Positions 1 through 5,902 of a DNA stretch of 9,338 nt are shown piece by piece. The notes under the pieces are model-generated. The model was not told where the DNA came from. It did no database searches and worked only from the letters and a program-made list of their open reading frames with translations. The position numbers were made by a program, and so were the translations under genes. This stretch comes from DASRJX01 sp035649235 (lineage in GTDB: Bacteria > Acidobacteriota > Polarisedimenticolia > Gp22-AA2): assembly GCA_035649235.1 (NCBI GenBank), contig DASRJX010000190.1, positions 1-9,338 of the forward strand, given 5' to 3'. Numbering within the stretch: position 1 is the stretch's first letter; the number at the start of each line of letters is the position of its first letter.

Positions 1-792
1 CGAGATGCGGGCGCAGGTCTCGAGCCCCATGCGCAGCAGCCCCGGAAGCTTGTCCCCGGTGAGCCGTGTGTCGGGGCCGGAGAGGCTCACGGCCGCTACC
101 GCATCTCCGTTGCGGCTGCGGATCGGCATGCCGATCGCCACCAGGTGCTCTTCCAGCTCTCCGAAGCTCAGAGCGTATCCCTGGGCGCGCACCTTACCCA
201 GCTCGCGCGCCACCGCCTTGGGATCCGTGAGCGTGCGGGGCGTGAAGCGCTTCAGCGTGCGCGACAGGATCTGGCGCTGTTTCTCCGCCGGCTGGTAGGC
301 CAGCAGGATCTTGCCGTTGCTGGTGGCGTGCGCCGCCCAGGGCATCCCGATGGCGCCCGCGGCCGCGACCACGTGCTTGCCGGCGATCTCCTCGATGGTG
401 ACGACGTTGCTGCCGCTCAGGACCTCGAGGTCCACGGTCTCGCCGGTCCTCTCCGCCAACTCGCGGAGGAAGGGAAGGGCGACGCGGTGCACCTCGGTGT
501 GCCGCAGCACCTGCTCGCCGAGCACGATCAGTTCCGGCCCCAGGCGATATTTGCCGGTCTCCGGGTTGCGGGCGATGAGCCCCTCGTCCTCGAAGGCGGA
601 GAGGAGCCGGTAGACGGTGCTCTTGTGCAGATTCACCTTGCGGCTGACCTCCGTGACGCCCATGTCGGGGGACTCGTCGCTGAACGACTTGAGAACGGCG
701 ATGGCCCGGCGCACCGCCTGATTGCCGCTGACCAGCCCCAGACCGCGCTCGGCCCTGAGGTTTTTGCCCTGAACTGCCGTGTCCTGATTCAT
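1..792 (-). CDS. IclR-family transcriptional regulator, C-terminus cut by window edge
   Basis: This encodes a one-component transcription regulator. Reading leftward from ATG at 792, the frame stays open for 264 codons to base 1. Residues about 26-88 form the winged helix-turn-helix, with the recognition-helix stretch HKSTVYRLLSAFEDEGL and the wing NPETGKYRLG typical of IclR proteins. Residues about 100-264 match the IclR effector-binding domain (VDLEVLSG, ATSNGKILLAY and AVSLSGPDTRL near the end). IclR proteins are usually 250-280 residues, so only a short tail should be missing. An AGGGGGT Shine-Dalgarno lies a few bases before the ATG and decides the start. The N-terminal 25 residues are an unstructured-looking leader. 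It is divergent from the ElbB-like gene, and IclR regulators often control a divergent neighbour and themselves, but nothing here identifies the ligand or target. The family call is firm; the specific role is unknown. Confidence 0.93.
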   Translation of the reverse strand, partial: MNQDTAVQGKNLRAERGLGLVSGNQAVRRAIAVLKSFSDESPDMGVTEVSRKVNLHKSTVYRLLSAFEDEGLIARNPETGKYRLGPELIVLGEQVLRHTEVHRVALPFLRELAERTGETVDLEVLSGSNVVTIEEIAGKHVVAAAGAIGMPWAAHATSNGKILLAYQPAEKQRQILSRTLKRFTPRTLTDPKAVARELGKVRAQGYALSFGELEEHLVAIGMPIRSRNGDAVAAVSLSGPDTRLTGDKLPGLLRMGLETCARIS

Positions 793-852
793 GACCCCCT
801 GCCCTTTCGGCTTATGCCGCAGCCTCATACTACCGGGCGCACTACTGCACCC

Positions 853-885
853 TTGAATTGTCCTTCATGGGGCCCTATCCTGCAA
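853..885. promoter_or_regulatory. Overlapping divergent promoter-like hexamers (weak)
   Basis: On the plus strand TTGAAT (853-858) is followed after 17 bases by TATCCT (876-881). On the minus strand TTGCAG (rightmost base 885) is followed after 17 bases by GACAAT (857-862). Each hexamer has only three or four of six consensus matches. The position, about 65-90 bases before the iclR-type start, suits a minus-strand promoter for that gene. A plus-strand start here would give a leader of about 300 bases to the ElbB-like gene. By-eye matches of this quality occur by chance, so this is a candidate only. Confidence 0.25.
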
Positions 886-907
886 CGACTTTCTGCCTTC
901 AAATGAC

Positions 908-954
908 GTTACGGCAACGATTTGCGGCGACCGTGGCGCCCCTCAAGCCGTAAC
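908..954. repeat. Perfect 8-bp inverted repeat, candidate operator
   Basis: GTTACGGC at 908-915 is the exact reverse complement of GCCGTAAC at 947-954, with 31 bases between. It lies upstream of both divergent genes, where a regulator would bind. It does not extend beyond eight bases on either side. The two half-sites are too far apart for one dimer on a single operator, but they could be two sites bound cooperatively, or chance. Confidence 0.3.
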
Positions 955-1150
955 AGCATGACCGCCGCCGAGAGGCCGTCGCCAGCCCGGCGGCCCTCCG
1001 CGCGATGGTGCCGGAGCATACGAATCCAGGACAGGACGCGCCCCGTTCGGCCTGATCCACTTTCCATATTGAGAAACTCCTCAGCACCATGCGCACCAAC
1101 GATACCGCGCCCGGGCCGCGAGCGTCAATCCCTGCTGTCGCCGCTCCTCC

Positions 1151-1156
1151 TATAAT
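1151..1156 (+). promoter_or_regulatory. -10 hexamer TATAAT before the ElbB-like gene
   Basis: A perfect TATAAT stands in an otherwise very GC-rich stretch, 31 bases before the ATG at 1188, which would give a short leader of roughly 25 bases. No good -35 hexamer is found at 16-18 bases upstream (ATCCCT at 17 bases), and there is no extended -10 TG. This is the best candidate for the promoter driving the ElbB-like gene, moaD and moaE. Confidence 0.45.
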
Positions 1157-1187
1157 GAACACCGAGCACCGAGCACGGAGAGGCGGC

Positions 1188-1841
1188 ATGCGGATCGGCG
1201 TTCTCCTTGGAGGCTGCGGGATGTACGACGGGAGCGACGTGCAGGAGTCGGTGCTCGTCCTGCAGGCGCTCGAGGCGGAACACGAGAGGCCCGTCCTCGT
1301 GGCTCCCGACATTCCGCAGCAGAGGACCGTGGACCACCTGACCGCGGTCGCCGCTGAGGACGAGCCCCGGAATGTCCTGCGCGAATCGGCGCGCCTCGCC
1401 CGCGGCGCAATACGGGCTCTCGAGCCGGCGCTGGCGGAAGATCTCGAGGCCCTGATCATCCCCGGCGGCTATGGTCCCGTGGTCAACCTTTCCACCGATT
1501 TCGCCCGGCCGGGAGCTGCGCGCGGCATCGTTCCCGAGGTGGCGGCCTTTCTCCGGCGATTCCTGGAGGAGCGGAAGCCGATCGGACTGGTGGGTCTCGG
1601 AGAGGTGCCGATCCGCACCCTGCTGGGTCAGGAGTTGGACCTGCCGCCGGTCCCGCGAGCCCCGGCGGACCTGGTGATCGACGCCGAGCGCCGCCTCGTC
1701 CACACGCCCGGGTTCAGCGCCTTCAACCGCCTCGCCGACGTGCGCACCGGCATCGAGGCGATGGTGCGCGAGGTGATCCGGCTCATGGAGGACCGGCTGC
1801 GGCAGGAAGGGGCGGACGGTCACGACGCCGTCGGCCGATGA
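1188..1841 (+). CDS. ElbB-like DJ-1/PfpI superfamily protein, elbow cysteine apparently absent
   Basis: The 217-residue product resembles ElbB, a class I glutamine-amidotransferase-like protein of the DJ-1/PfpI superfamily for which glyoxalase activity has been reported. Family landmarks are the N-terminal GGCGMYDGSDVQESVL, then APDIPQ, NVLRESARLARG and the LIIPGGYGPVVNLS strand-loop. Length matches ElbB (about 217). ElbB proteins next carry an elbow read as GFICIAPA, with a cysteine at the nucleophile position; here the equivalent stretch is GLVGLGEV, putting Gly136 where the cysteine should be. If the alignment holds, the classical cysteine chemistry is lost. Glu in DGSDVQE is kept. The ATG at 1188 is chosen over an upstream in-frame ATG at 1089 because homology begins at MRIGVLLGGCG and GGAGAGG lies just before it. 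The stop overlaps the moaD start by ATGA, implying translational coupling. Its real substrate is unknown. Confidence 0.8.
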   Translation: MRIGVLLGGCGMYDGSDVQESVLVLQALEAEHERPVLVAPDIPQQRTVDHLTAVAAEDEPRNVLRESARLARGAIRALEPALAEDLEALIIPGGYGPVVNLSTDFARPGAARGIVPEVAAFLRRFLEERKPIGLVGLGEVPIRTLLGQELDLPPVPRAPADLVIDAERRLVHTPGFSAFNRLADVRTGIEAMVREVIRLMEDRLRQEGADGHDAVGR

Positions 1842-2080
1842 TCGTGCGAGTCCTGCTCTTCGCGCGGTACCGGGAGGCCGCGGGGTGCGACACCCTCGAG
1901 GTGGAGGTCCCCCGGGACGCCACACTCGAGGTGGTGTGGGAGGTGGTGCGCGCCAGCGTCCCGGCGCTCGGCGCCGAGCGGGCGCCCCTCATGGCCCTCG
2001 ATCGGGCCTATGCCGCACCGCACCGCGCGGTATCGGCGTCGGACGAGGTGGCCTTCTTCCCGCCGGTGAGCGGGGGATAG
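1838..2080 (+). CDS. moaD: Molybdopterin synthase sulfur-carrier subunit MoaD
   Basis: An 80-residue ubiquitin-fold sulfur carrier. Its C-terminal glycine is thiocarboxylated and delivers sulfur to precursor Z (cyclic pyranopterin monophosphate) inside the MoaD2-MoaE2 synthase, giving the dithiolene of molybdenum cofactor. The N-terminal VRVLLFARYREAAG and the final VAFFPPVSGG, ending in the essential Gly-Gly, are diagnostic, and length is normal for the family. Its ATG overlaps the stop of the ElbB-like gene as ATGA, so translation is probably coupled, and moaE follows after 8 bases. ThiS is also a Gly-Gly carrier of this fold and thiC lies downstream, but the FFPPVSGG ending and the adjacent moaE make MoaD clearly the better call. 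Confidence 0.95.
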   Translation: MIVRVLLFARYREAAGCDTLEVEVPRDATLEVVWEVVRASVPALGAERAPLMALDRAYAAPHRAVSASDEVAFFPPVSGG

Positions 2081-2088
2081 GAGAGATC

Positions 2089-2535
2089 GTGGCGGCTCAC
2101 TGCCGGATCACCGAGGACCCGATACGTCCCGACGAGCTGGTGCGCGCCGTCGTGGGTCCCGATCGCGGAGCGCTCGCGACGTTCGCCGGCGTCGTACGGG
2201 ATCACCACGCGGGCCGCGCGGTGCTCCGGCTCGAATACCATGCCTACGTCGCGATGGCCGAGCAGATCCTGGGCGAGATCGCCGGGGAGACCTCGCGACG
2301 CTTCGGCACGCCGCATGTCGCCATCGTGCACCGGATTGGGCGCCTGGCGATCGGCGAGACGAGCGTGCTCGTCGCCGTGGCTGCGGCACATCGTCGCGAG
2401 GCGCTCGCCGCCTGCGCCTTCGCCATCGATCGCGTCAAGGCGCAGGCCCCCATCTGGAAGAAGGAGTACTACGAGGACGGGGCCGTGTGGATCGAGGGTC
2501 CCGAATCCGACGGGGGGTGCGGGGCGGACCGCTGA
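2089..2535 (+). CDS. moaE: Molybdopterin synthase catalytic subunit MoaE
   Basis: The 148-residue large subunit of cytosolic molybdopterin synthase, partner of MoaD. Family segments appear in order: FAGVVRDHHAG (residues 32-42), LEYHAYVAMAEQ (48-59), the HRIGRLAIGE block (81-90), AAHRREALAAC (99-109) and DRVKAQAPIWKKE (114-126). Lys117 and Lys124 have the same seven-residue spacing as the catalytic Lys119 and Lys126 of the E. coli enzyme. The start is GTG at 2089, preceded by AGGAGAG that overlaps the moaD stop; an earlier in-frame start would read through the moaD gene. Many MoaE proteins have LEYEAY where this one has LEYHAY, a small variation. The last 10 or so residues are a non-conserved Gly/Asp tail. 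It appears to end the first plus-strand cluster. Confidence 0.95.
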   Translation: MAAHCRITEDPIRPDELVRAVVGPDRGALATFAGVVRDHHAGRAVLRLEYHAYVAMAEQILGEIAGETSRRFGTPHVAIVHRIGRLAIGETSVLVAVAAAHRREALAACAFAIDRVKAQAPIWKKEYYEDGAVWIEGPESDGGCGADR

Positions 2536-2551
2536 ACGTCGACCGCTCTCG

Positions 2552-2581
2552 TTGCGACGCCGCGAGCGTGGGTGCTATACT
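2552..2581 (+). promoter_or_regulatory. Sigma70-type promoter for the candidate 6S RNA
   Basis: TTGCGA (2552-2557), an 18-base spacer and TATACT (2576-2581) give four and five matches to the -35 and -10 consensus. It begins 16 bases after the moaE stop. A start seven bases past the -10 falls at about 2588, exactly where the outer stem of the predicted RNA begins. This is the best-formed promoter in the window, and it may also drive rny and the genes beyond. Confidence 0.6.
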
Positions 2582-2587
2582 GCGGCC

Positions 2588-2797
2588 GCTCTTCGGGGAC
2601 ATGCAGTATCCTCGGAGTGCGATCGACCGGCGATGTCCGCCGGACGTAGTGGGCTTGTTCCTTGCGGGAGGGCTGACATGCAGGGCCTCGTCCTGGAACT
2701 CCTGTTCCTCCCGACCTCGCATAGCGCGACGTTTCCTGTAGCGACCCGGTCCAAGGCGCCATACCGATCACGGGGCCCGAAGCGGCGTCTCGAGAGC
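2588..2797 (+). ncRNA. ssrS: Candidate 6S RNA (ssrS)
   Basis: 6S RNA is an abundant RNA of about 180-200 nt that mimics an open promoter and sequesters sigma70 RNA polymerase. This non-coding stretch can fold as one long interrupted hairpin. The outer stem pairs GCUCUU (2588-2593) with GAGAGC (2792-2797), then AUGC (2601-2604) with GCGU (2785-2788). The middle pairs UCGG (2612-2615) with CCGA (2777-2780), GAUCG (2621-2625) with CGAUC (2765-2769) and GGCG (2629-2632) with CGCC (2757-2760). A large central loop follows, capped by CGGGAGG (2665-2671) with CCUCCCG (2707-2713) and CAGG with CCUG. The 3' strand GCGGCGUCUCGAGAG resembles the E. coli 6S end GCGGCGGCAUCUCGGAGA. A matching promoter precedes it. 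Competing pairings exist (GACCGG with CCGGUC; TCGGAG with CUCCGA), so fold and 3' end are approximate. Another structured RNA, or a long rny leader, is possible. Confidence 0.6.
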
Positions 2798-2956
2798 CTC
2801 CGATGGCGCGGCCTTCTCCGCACGGTGGCCCGTCGGCATGCCGGCGCGGCGCGGCCGGCCGGGGTCTAGGTCAGTCGCGCGCACGGAACACGAAGCCCAC
2901 CGTCCGGACAGACGTCGTCGCCTCGCCGCCCGTAGCGGGTGGTCCGGAGGGGTGGG
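2798..2956 (+). other. Spacer/leader between candidate 6S RNA and rny
   Basis: These 159 GC-rich bases hold no credible gene. They include short self-complementary stretches (CGGCATGCCG at 2834-2843, GGCCGGCC at 2853-2860, GTCCGGAC at 2902-2909). I find no U-tract terminator and no convincing promoter, so rny may be transcribed by read-through of the 6S promoter, or from a promoter I cannot recognise by eye. GGAGG at 2946-2950 is the rny ribosome binding site. Confidence 0.4.
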
Positions 2957-4528
2957 ATGGGGGGGAGCGTCCTTCAGGTCCTGGTTCCGGGTGTGCTCCT
3001 GGCCCTGGCGCTGGGCTTCGTCGTGGGCTGGCTCCTGAAGAGCCGCCTCCACAGCGCCGACGTCCAGAGCGCCCGCGGCGAAGCCCGGGAGATCGTCGCC
3101 CAGACCCGGCGCGACGCCGAGGATCAGAAGCGCCAGGCCCTCCTCCAGGGCCGCGAGGAGTGGCTGACCACGAAGGCGCGGCTGGAGCAGGAGATGCGCG
3201 GGCGGACCCGCGAGGTGCAGCAGACGCAGCGCGCCCTCGAGGAAAAGGAGGCCGGCCTCCGGGAGCGCGATGCCCGCCATCAGAGCCGCGAGCAGGATCT
3301 CGAGCAACGCGAGAAGCAGCTGGAGCGCGAGCGCGCCGAGACGGCACGCGATCGCGAGCGGCTGCACAGGGCCGGCGAGGGCCTCAACGACAAGCTCGCG
3401 AAGATCACGGGCCTGACGGTCGAGGACGCCCGACAGATGCTGCTAGGCAACCTCCGGCAGGAGGTGCGGTTCGAGGCGGCCAAGACGATCCGCGAGGCGC
3501 GGGAGGAGGCCCAAAAGAAGGCGGAGGTCGAGGCCGGCAAGATCGTGTCGCTCGCCATCGAGCGCACGGCTTCGGAATGGACCGCCGAGCGCAGCGTCAG
3601 CACCTTCCCGCTGCCGAACGACAAGCTCAAGGGCCGCATCATCGGGCACGAGGGGAAGAACATCCGCGCGTTCGAGCGCGCCACCGGCGTGCAGCTGCTC
3701 ATGGACGAGCAGCCGGGTGCCGTGGTGCTCTCCTGCTTCAATCCCATCCGGCGGGAGGTGGCGCGCCTGACGCTCGAACGGATGCTGCGGGACGGGAACA
3801 TCAACCCGCAGCGCATCGAGGAGCTGGTGGAGAGGAGCCAGCGCCGGGTGGAGGACCTGATGCTGAACGCCGGGCAGGAGGCTCTCAAGGAGCTGGGGAT
3901 CAACGGCGTGCACCCCGAGATGGTGAAGCTCCTGGGGCGGCTGCGCTACCGGACCTCCTACGGCCAGAACGTCCTCATGCATTCGATCGAGGTGGCGAAG
4001 CTGACGTCGATCATGGCTTCGGAGCTGCACCTCGACGGTGCCCTGGCCAAGCGGGCCGGCCTGTTCCACGACATCGGCAAGGCGATCGACTTCGAGCGCG
4101 AAGGCACGCATCCGGAGATCGGCGTCGAGGTCGCGACGCGCTACAATGAGCATCCGATCGTGGTCAACGCCATCGGTTCGCATCACGACGATGTCGAAGT
4201 CATCCACCCGATCTCGGTCCTGGTCTCGGCGGGCGACGCCATCTCCGGATCGCGCCCCGGGGCGCGCCGCAAGAGCGTCGTCGACTATGTTGCTCGGATC
4301 GAGCAGCTCGAAGGACTCGTCAACGAGACGGAGGGCGTCGAGCAGTCTTACGCCATCCAGGCCGGACGCGAGATCCGGGTGATCGCCCGGCCGGAGCGCA
4401 TCGACGACGATCGGCTCACGCTGCTGGCGTCGGATCTGGCCAAGAAGATCCAGGCGCAGATGGAATACCCGGGCCGGATCAAGGTGACGGTGATCCGGGA
4501 GCTGCGCGCCAGCGAGACGGCGCACTGA
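2957..4528 (+). CDS. rny: Ribonuclease Y (membrane-anchored endoribonuclease)
   Basis: RNase Y starts mRNA decay by endonucleolytic cleavage at the inner face of the membrane. The 523-residue product has the full family architecture and normal length: one N-terminal membrane segment at about residues 5-27 (VLVPGVLLALALGFVVGWLL), a long charged coiled coil to about 190, a KH RNA-binding domain with GRIIGHEGKN at 226-235, and an HD phosphohydrolase domain. HD metal ligands are visible as His342 (MHSIEVA), the His371-Asp372 pair (LFHDIGK) and His409-His410 (GSHHDD). The C-terminal block runs to the end. ATG 2957 is preferred over GTG 2939 in the same frame because GGAGG sits correctly before it and the hydrophobic segment follows directly. 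thiC begins 11 bases after the stop. In Firmicutes rny is often followed by ymdB; that partner is not here. Confidence 0.97.
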   Translation: MGGSVLQVLVPGVLLALALGFVVGWLLKSRLHSADVQSARGEAREIVAQTRRDAEDQKRQALLQGREEWLTTKARLEQEMRGRTREVQQTQRALEEKEAGLRERDARHQSREQDLEQREKQLERERAETARDRERLHRAGEGLNDKLAKITGLTVEDARQMLLGNLRQEVRFEAAKTIREAREEAQKKAEVEAGKIVSLAIERTASEWTAERSVSTFPLPNDKLKGRIIGHEGKNIRAFERATGVQLLMDEQPGAVVLSCFNPIRREVARLTLERMLRDGNINPQRIEELVERSQRRVEDLMLNAGQEALKELGINGVHPEMVKLLGRLRYRTSYGQNVLMHSIEVAKLTSIMASELHLDGALAKRAGLFHDIGKAIDFEREGTHPEIGVEVATRYNEHPIVVNAIGSHHDDVEVIHPISVLVSAGDAISGSRPGARRKSVVDYVARIEQLEGLVNETEGVEQSYAIQAGREIRVIARPERIDDDRLTLLASDLAKKIQAQMEYPGRIKVTVIRELRASETAH

Positions 4529-4539
4529 GGAGCCTTGCG

Positions 4540-5895
4540 ATGACGCAGATGGAACAGGCGAAGCGGGGCAGGATCACCGAGGAGATGCGCTACGTCGCGT
4601 CGGTGGAGGGCGTCGACGCGGAGGAGCTGCGGCGCCGCATCGCCGCGGGGACGGCGATCATCCCGAAGAACGTCCATCACGACTTCAACCCCATCGGCGT
4701 CGGTCGGGGCCTGTCGACCAAGGTGAACGCCAACATCGGCACCTCGGGACACCACCAGCAGCTCCACGAGGAGCTCGAGAAGCTGCGGACCGCAATCCAA
4801 TGCGGCGCGGAGATGGTCATGGACCTGTCGACCGGAGACGAGCTCGACGCGGTCCGCCGCGCCATCCTGGGCCGCTGCTCGGTGATCCTCGGAACGGTGC
4901 CGATCTACCAGGCGGTCGCGGACCGCGGATCGGTCTTCGATTTGACGGCCGACGATCTGTTCGAGGTCATCGAGCGCCACGCCGAGGACGGCGTCGACTT
5001 CGTGACCGTGCACTGCGGCGTCACCCGGGAGGCGGTGCGCCGCGTGGACGCCGATGGCCGCATTGCCGGCATCGTGTCGCGCGGCGGCTCGATGCTGGCC
5101 TCCTGGATCGCCCGCAGCGGCGAGGAGAACCCGCTGCTCGTCCAGTACGATCGGCTGCTCGACATCGCGTTCGAGCACGATGTGACGCTGTCGCTGGGGG
5201 ACGGCATCCGGCCCGGAGCGACCGGCGACGCCACCGACGCGGCCCAGATCACCGAGTTGCTGACGCTCGGGGAGCTGACCCGGAGGGCGCACGCGCGCGG
5301 CGTGCAGGTCATGATCGAAGGGCCGGGGCATGTGCCTATCGACCAGATCCAGGCGAACGTGCAGCTCGAGAAGCGGATCTGCCGGGGCGCGCCGTTCTAC
5401 GTGCTGGGCCCGCTCACGAGCGACATCGGCGCCGGCTACGACCACATCACGGGGGCCATCGGCGGCGCCGTCGCCTCCGCGGCAGGGGCCGACGTCCTGT
5501 GCTACCTGACCCCGGCGGAGCATCTGCGTCTCCCGACGATCCAGGACGTGCGCGACGGAGTGATCGCCACGCGGATCGCCGCCCACTCCGGCGACCTGGC
5601 GAAGGGGGTCGCCGGCGCCCGCGAGCGCGACGATCAGATGTCGGTGTATCGCAAGAAGCTCGATTGGGAGGGCCAGTACCGCCTGGCTCTCGATCCGGAG
5701 AAGGCGCGCGAGCTGCGGCAGATGAGCGAGGACTACGACAAGGCCGTGTGCACCATGTGCGGCACGCTGTGCTCGATGGCCCTCGAGAACACGCGCCACC
5801 GGATCGGCGAGGTGCTCACGGCGCCGCAGGGCGCGACGACTCCGCCGGTGATCCGCGTCGGCTCGCCGGACTATCGCAAGAGCGCCGGGATCTGA
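4540..5895 (+). CDS. thiC: Phosphomethylpyrimidine synthase ThiC (short form)
   Basis: A SAM-dependent radical enzyme converting aminoimidazole ribotide to hydroxymethylpyrimidine phosphate, the thiamine pyrimidine. The 451-residue protein lacks the long N-terminal domain of the roughly 600-residue proteobacterial forms. Core motifs are NANIGTS, VMDLSTG, TVHCGVT, LSLGDGIRPG, IEGPGHVPIDQI and CYLTPAEHL. His264 (GPGH) and His328 (PAEH) are 64 residues apart, exactly like the zinc ligands His417 and His481 of Caulobacter ThiC. The C-terminal cluster motif is Cys404, Cys407 and Cys411 (CTMCGTLC), CX2CX3C rather than the CX2CX4C of the long forms. GAGGAG overlaps the rny stop, eight bases before the ATG. 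No TPP riboswitch is possible in the 11-base gap. The B12-related paralogue BzaF (5-hydroxybenzimidazole synthase) shares this fold and is not excluded by eye, though no B12 genes are nearby. Confidence 0.88.
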   Translation: MTQMEQAKRGRITEEMRYVASVEGVDAEELRRRIAAGTAIIPKNVHHDFNPIGVGRGLSTKVNANIGTSGHHQQLHEELEKLRTAIQCGAEMVMDLSTGDELDAVRRAILGRCSVILGTVPIYQAVADRGSVFDLTADDLFEVIERHAEDGVDFVTVHCGVTREAVRRVDADGRIAGIVSRGGSMLASWIARSGEENPLLVQYDRLLDIAFEHDVTLSLGDGIRPGATGDATDAAQITELLTLGELTRRAHARGVQVMIEGPGHVPIDQIQANVQLEKRICRGAPFYVLGPLTSDIGAGYDHITGAIGGAVASAAGADVLCYLTPAEHLRLPTIQDVRDGVIATRIAAHSGDLAKGVAGARERDDQMSVYRKKLDWEGQYRLALDPEKARELRQMSEDYDKAVCTMCGTLCSMALENTRHRIGEVLTAPQGATTPPVIRVGSPDYRKSAGI

Positions 5896-5902
5896 GCGAT
5901 CG

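Larger units (their letters stand above)
793..1187. other. Divergent intergenic region between iclR-type gene and ElbB-like gene
   Basis: These 395 bases separate two divergently transcribed genes. I see no convincing coding sequence: the short open frames inside lack a good ribosome binding site and have arginine/proline-rich composition typical of GC-rich noise. What it does hold is a pair of overlapping, oppositely oriented promoter-like hexamers near 853-885, an 8-bp inverted repeat at 908-954, a TATAAT hexamer at 1151-1156 and a short tandem repeat just before the ElbB-like gene. This is about as long as two promoters plus operator sites would need. Confidence 0.6.

Noticed and set aside
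145..906. 253-codon plus-strand frame opposite the IclR-type gene
   Set aside because: The minus-strand frame encodes an unmistakable IclR winged helix and effector domain; this frame has none.
922..1155. 77-codon frame in the divergent intergenic region
   Set aside because: Arg/Pro/Ser-rich translation, no Shine-Dalgarno and no motif; treated as non-coding.
1125..1925. 266-codon minus-strand frame opposite the ElbB-like gene
   Set aside because: Composition is noise-like and the plus-strand gene has clear family motifs, a ribosome binding site and a coupled moaD.
2487..2741. Small open frame across the moaE end and candidate 6S RNA
   Set aside because: No ribosome binding site, no similarity that I recognise, and it conflicts with both moaE and the structured RNA.
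2803..4149. 448-codon plus-strand frame overlapping rny
   Set aside because: The protein is almost entirely Arg, Gly, Pro and Ala, while the overlapping frame gives complete RNase Y with membrane, KH and HD domains.
4529..4539. TPP riboswitch expected before thiC
   Set aside because: Only 11 bases separate rny and thiC and they contain just the ribosome binding site; the upstream sequence is conserved RNase Y coding sequence.
4348..5799. Long open frame (483 codons) antisense to the end of rny and most of thiC
   Set aside because: Its translation is rich in Arg, His, Leu and Asp with no recognisable motif, and it mirrors the third-position GC bias of thiC, whose catalytic residues are intact.
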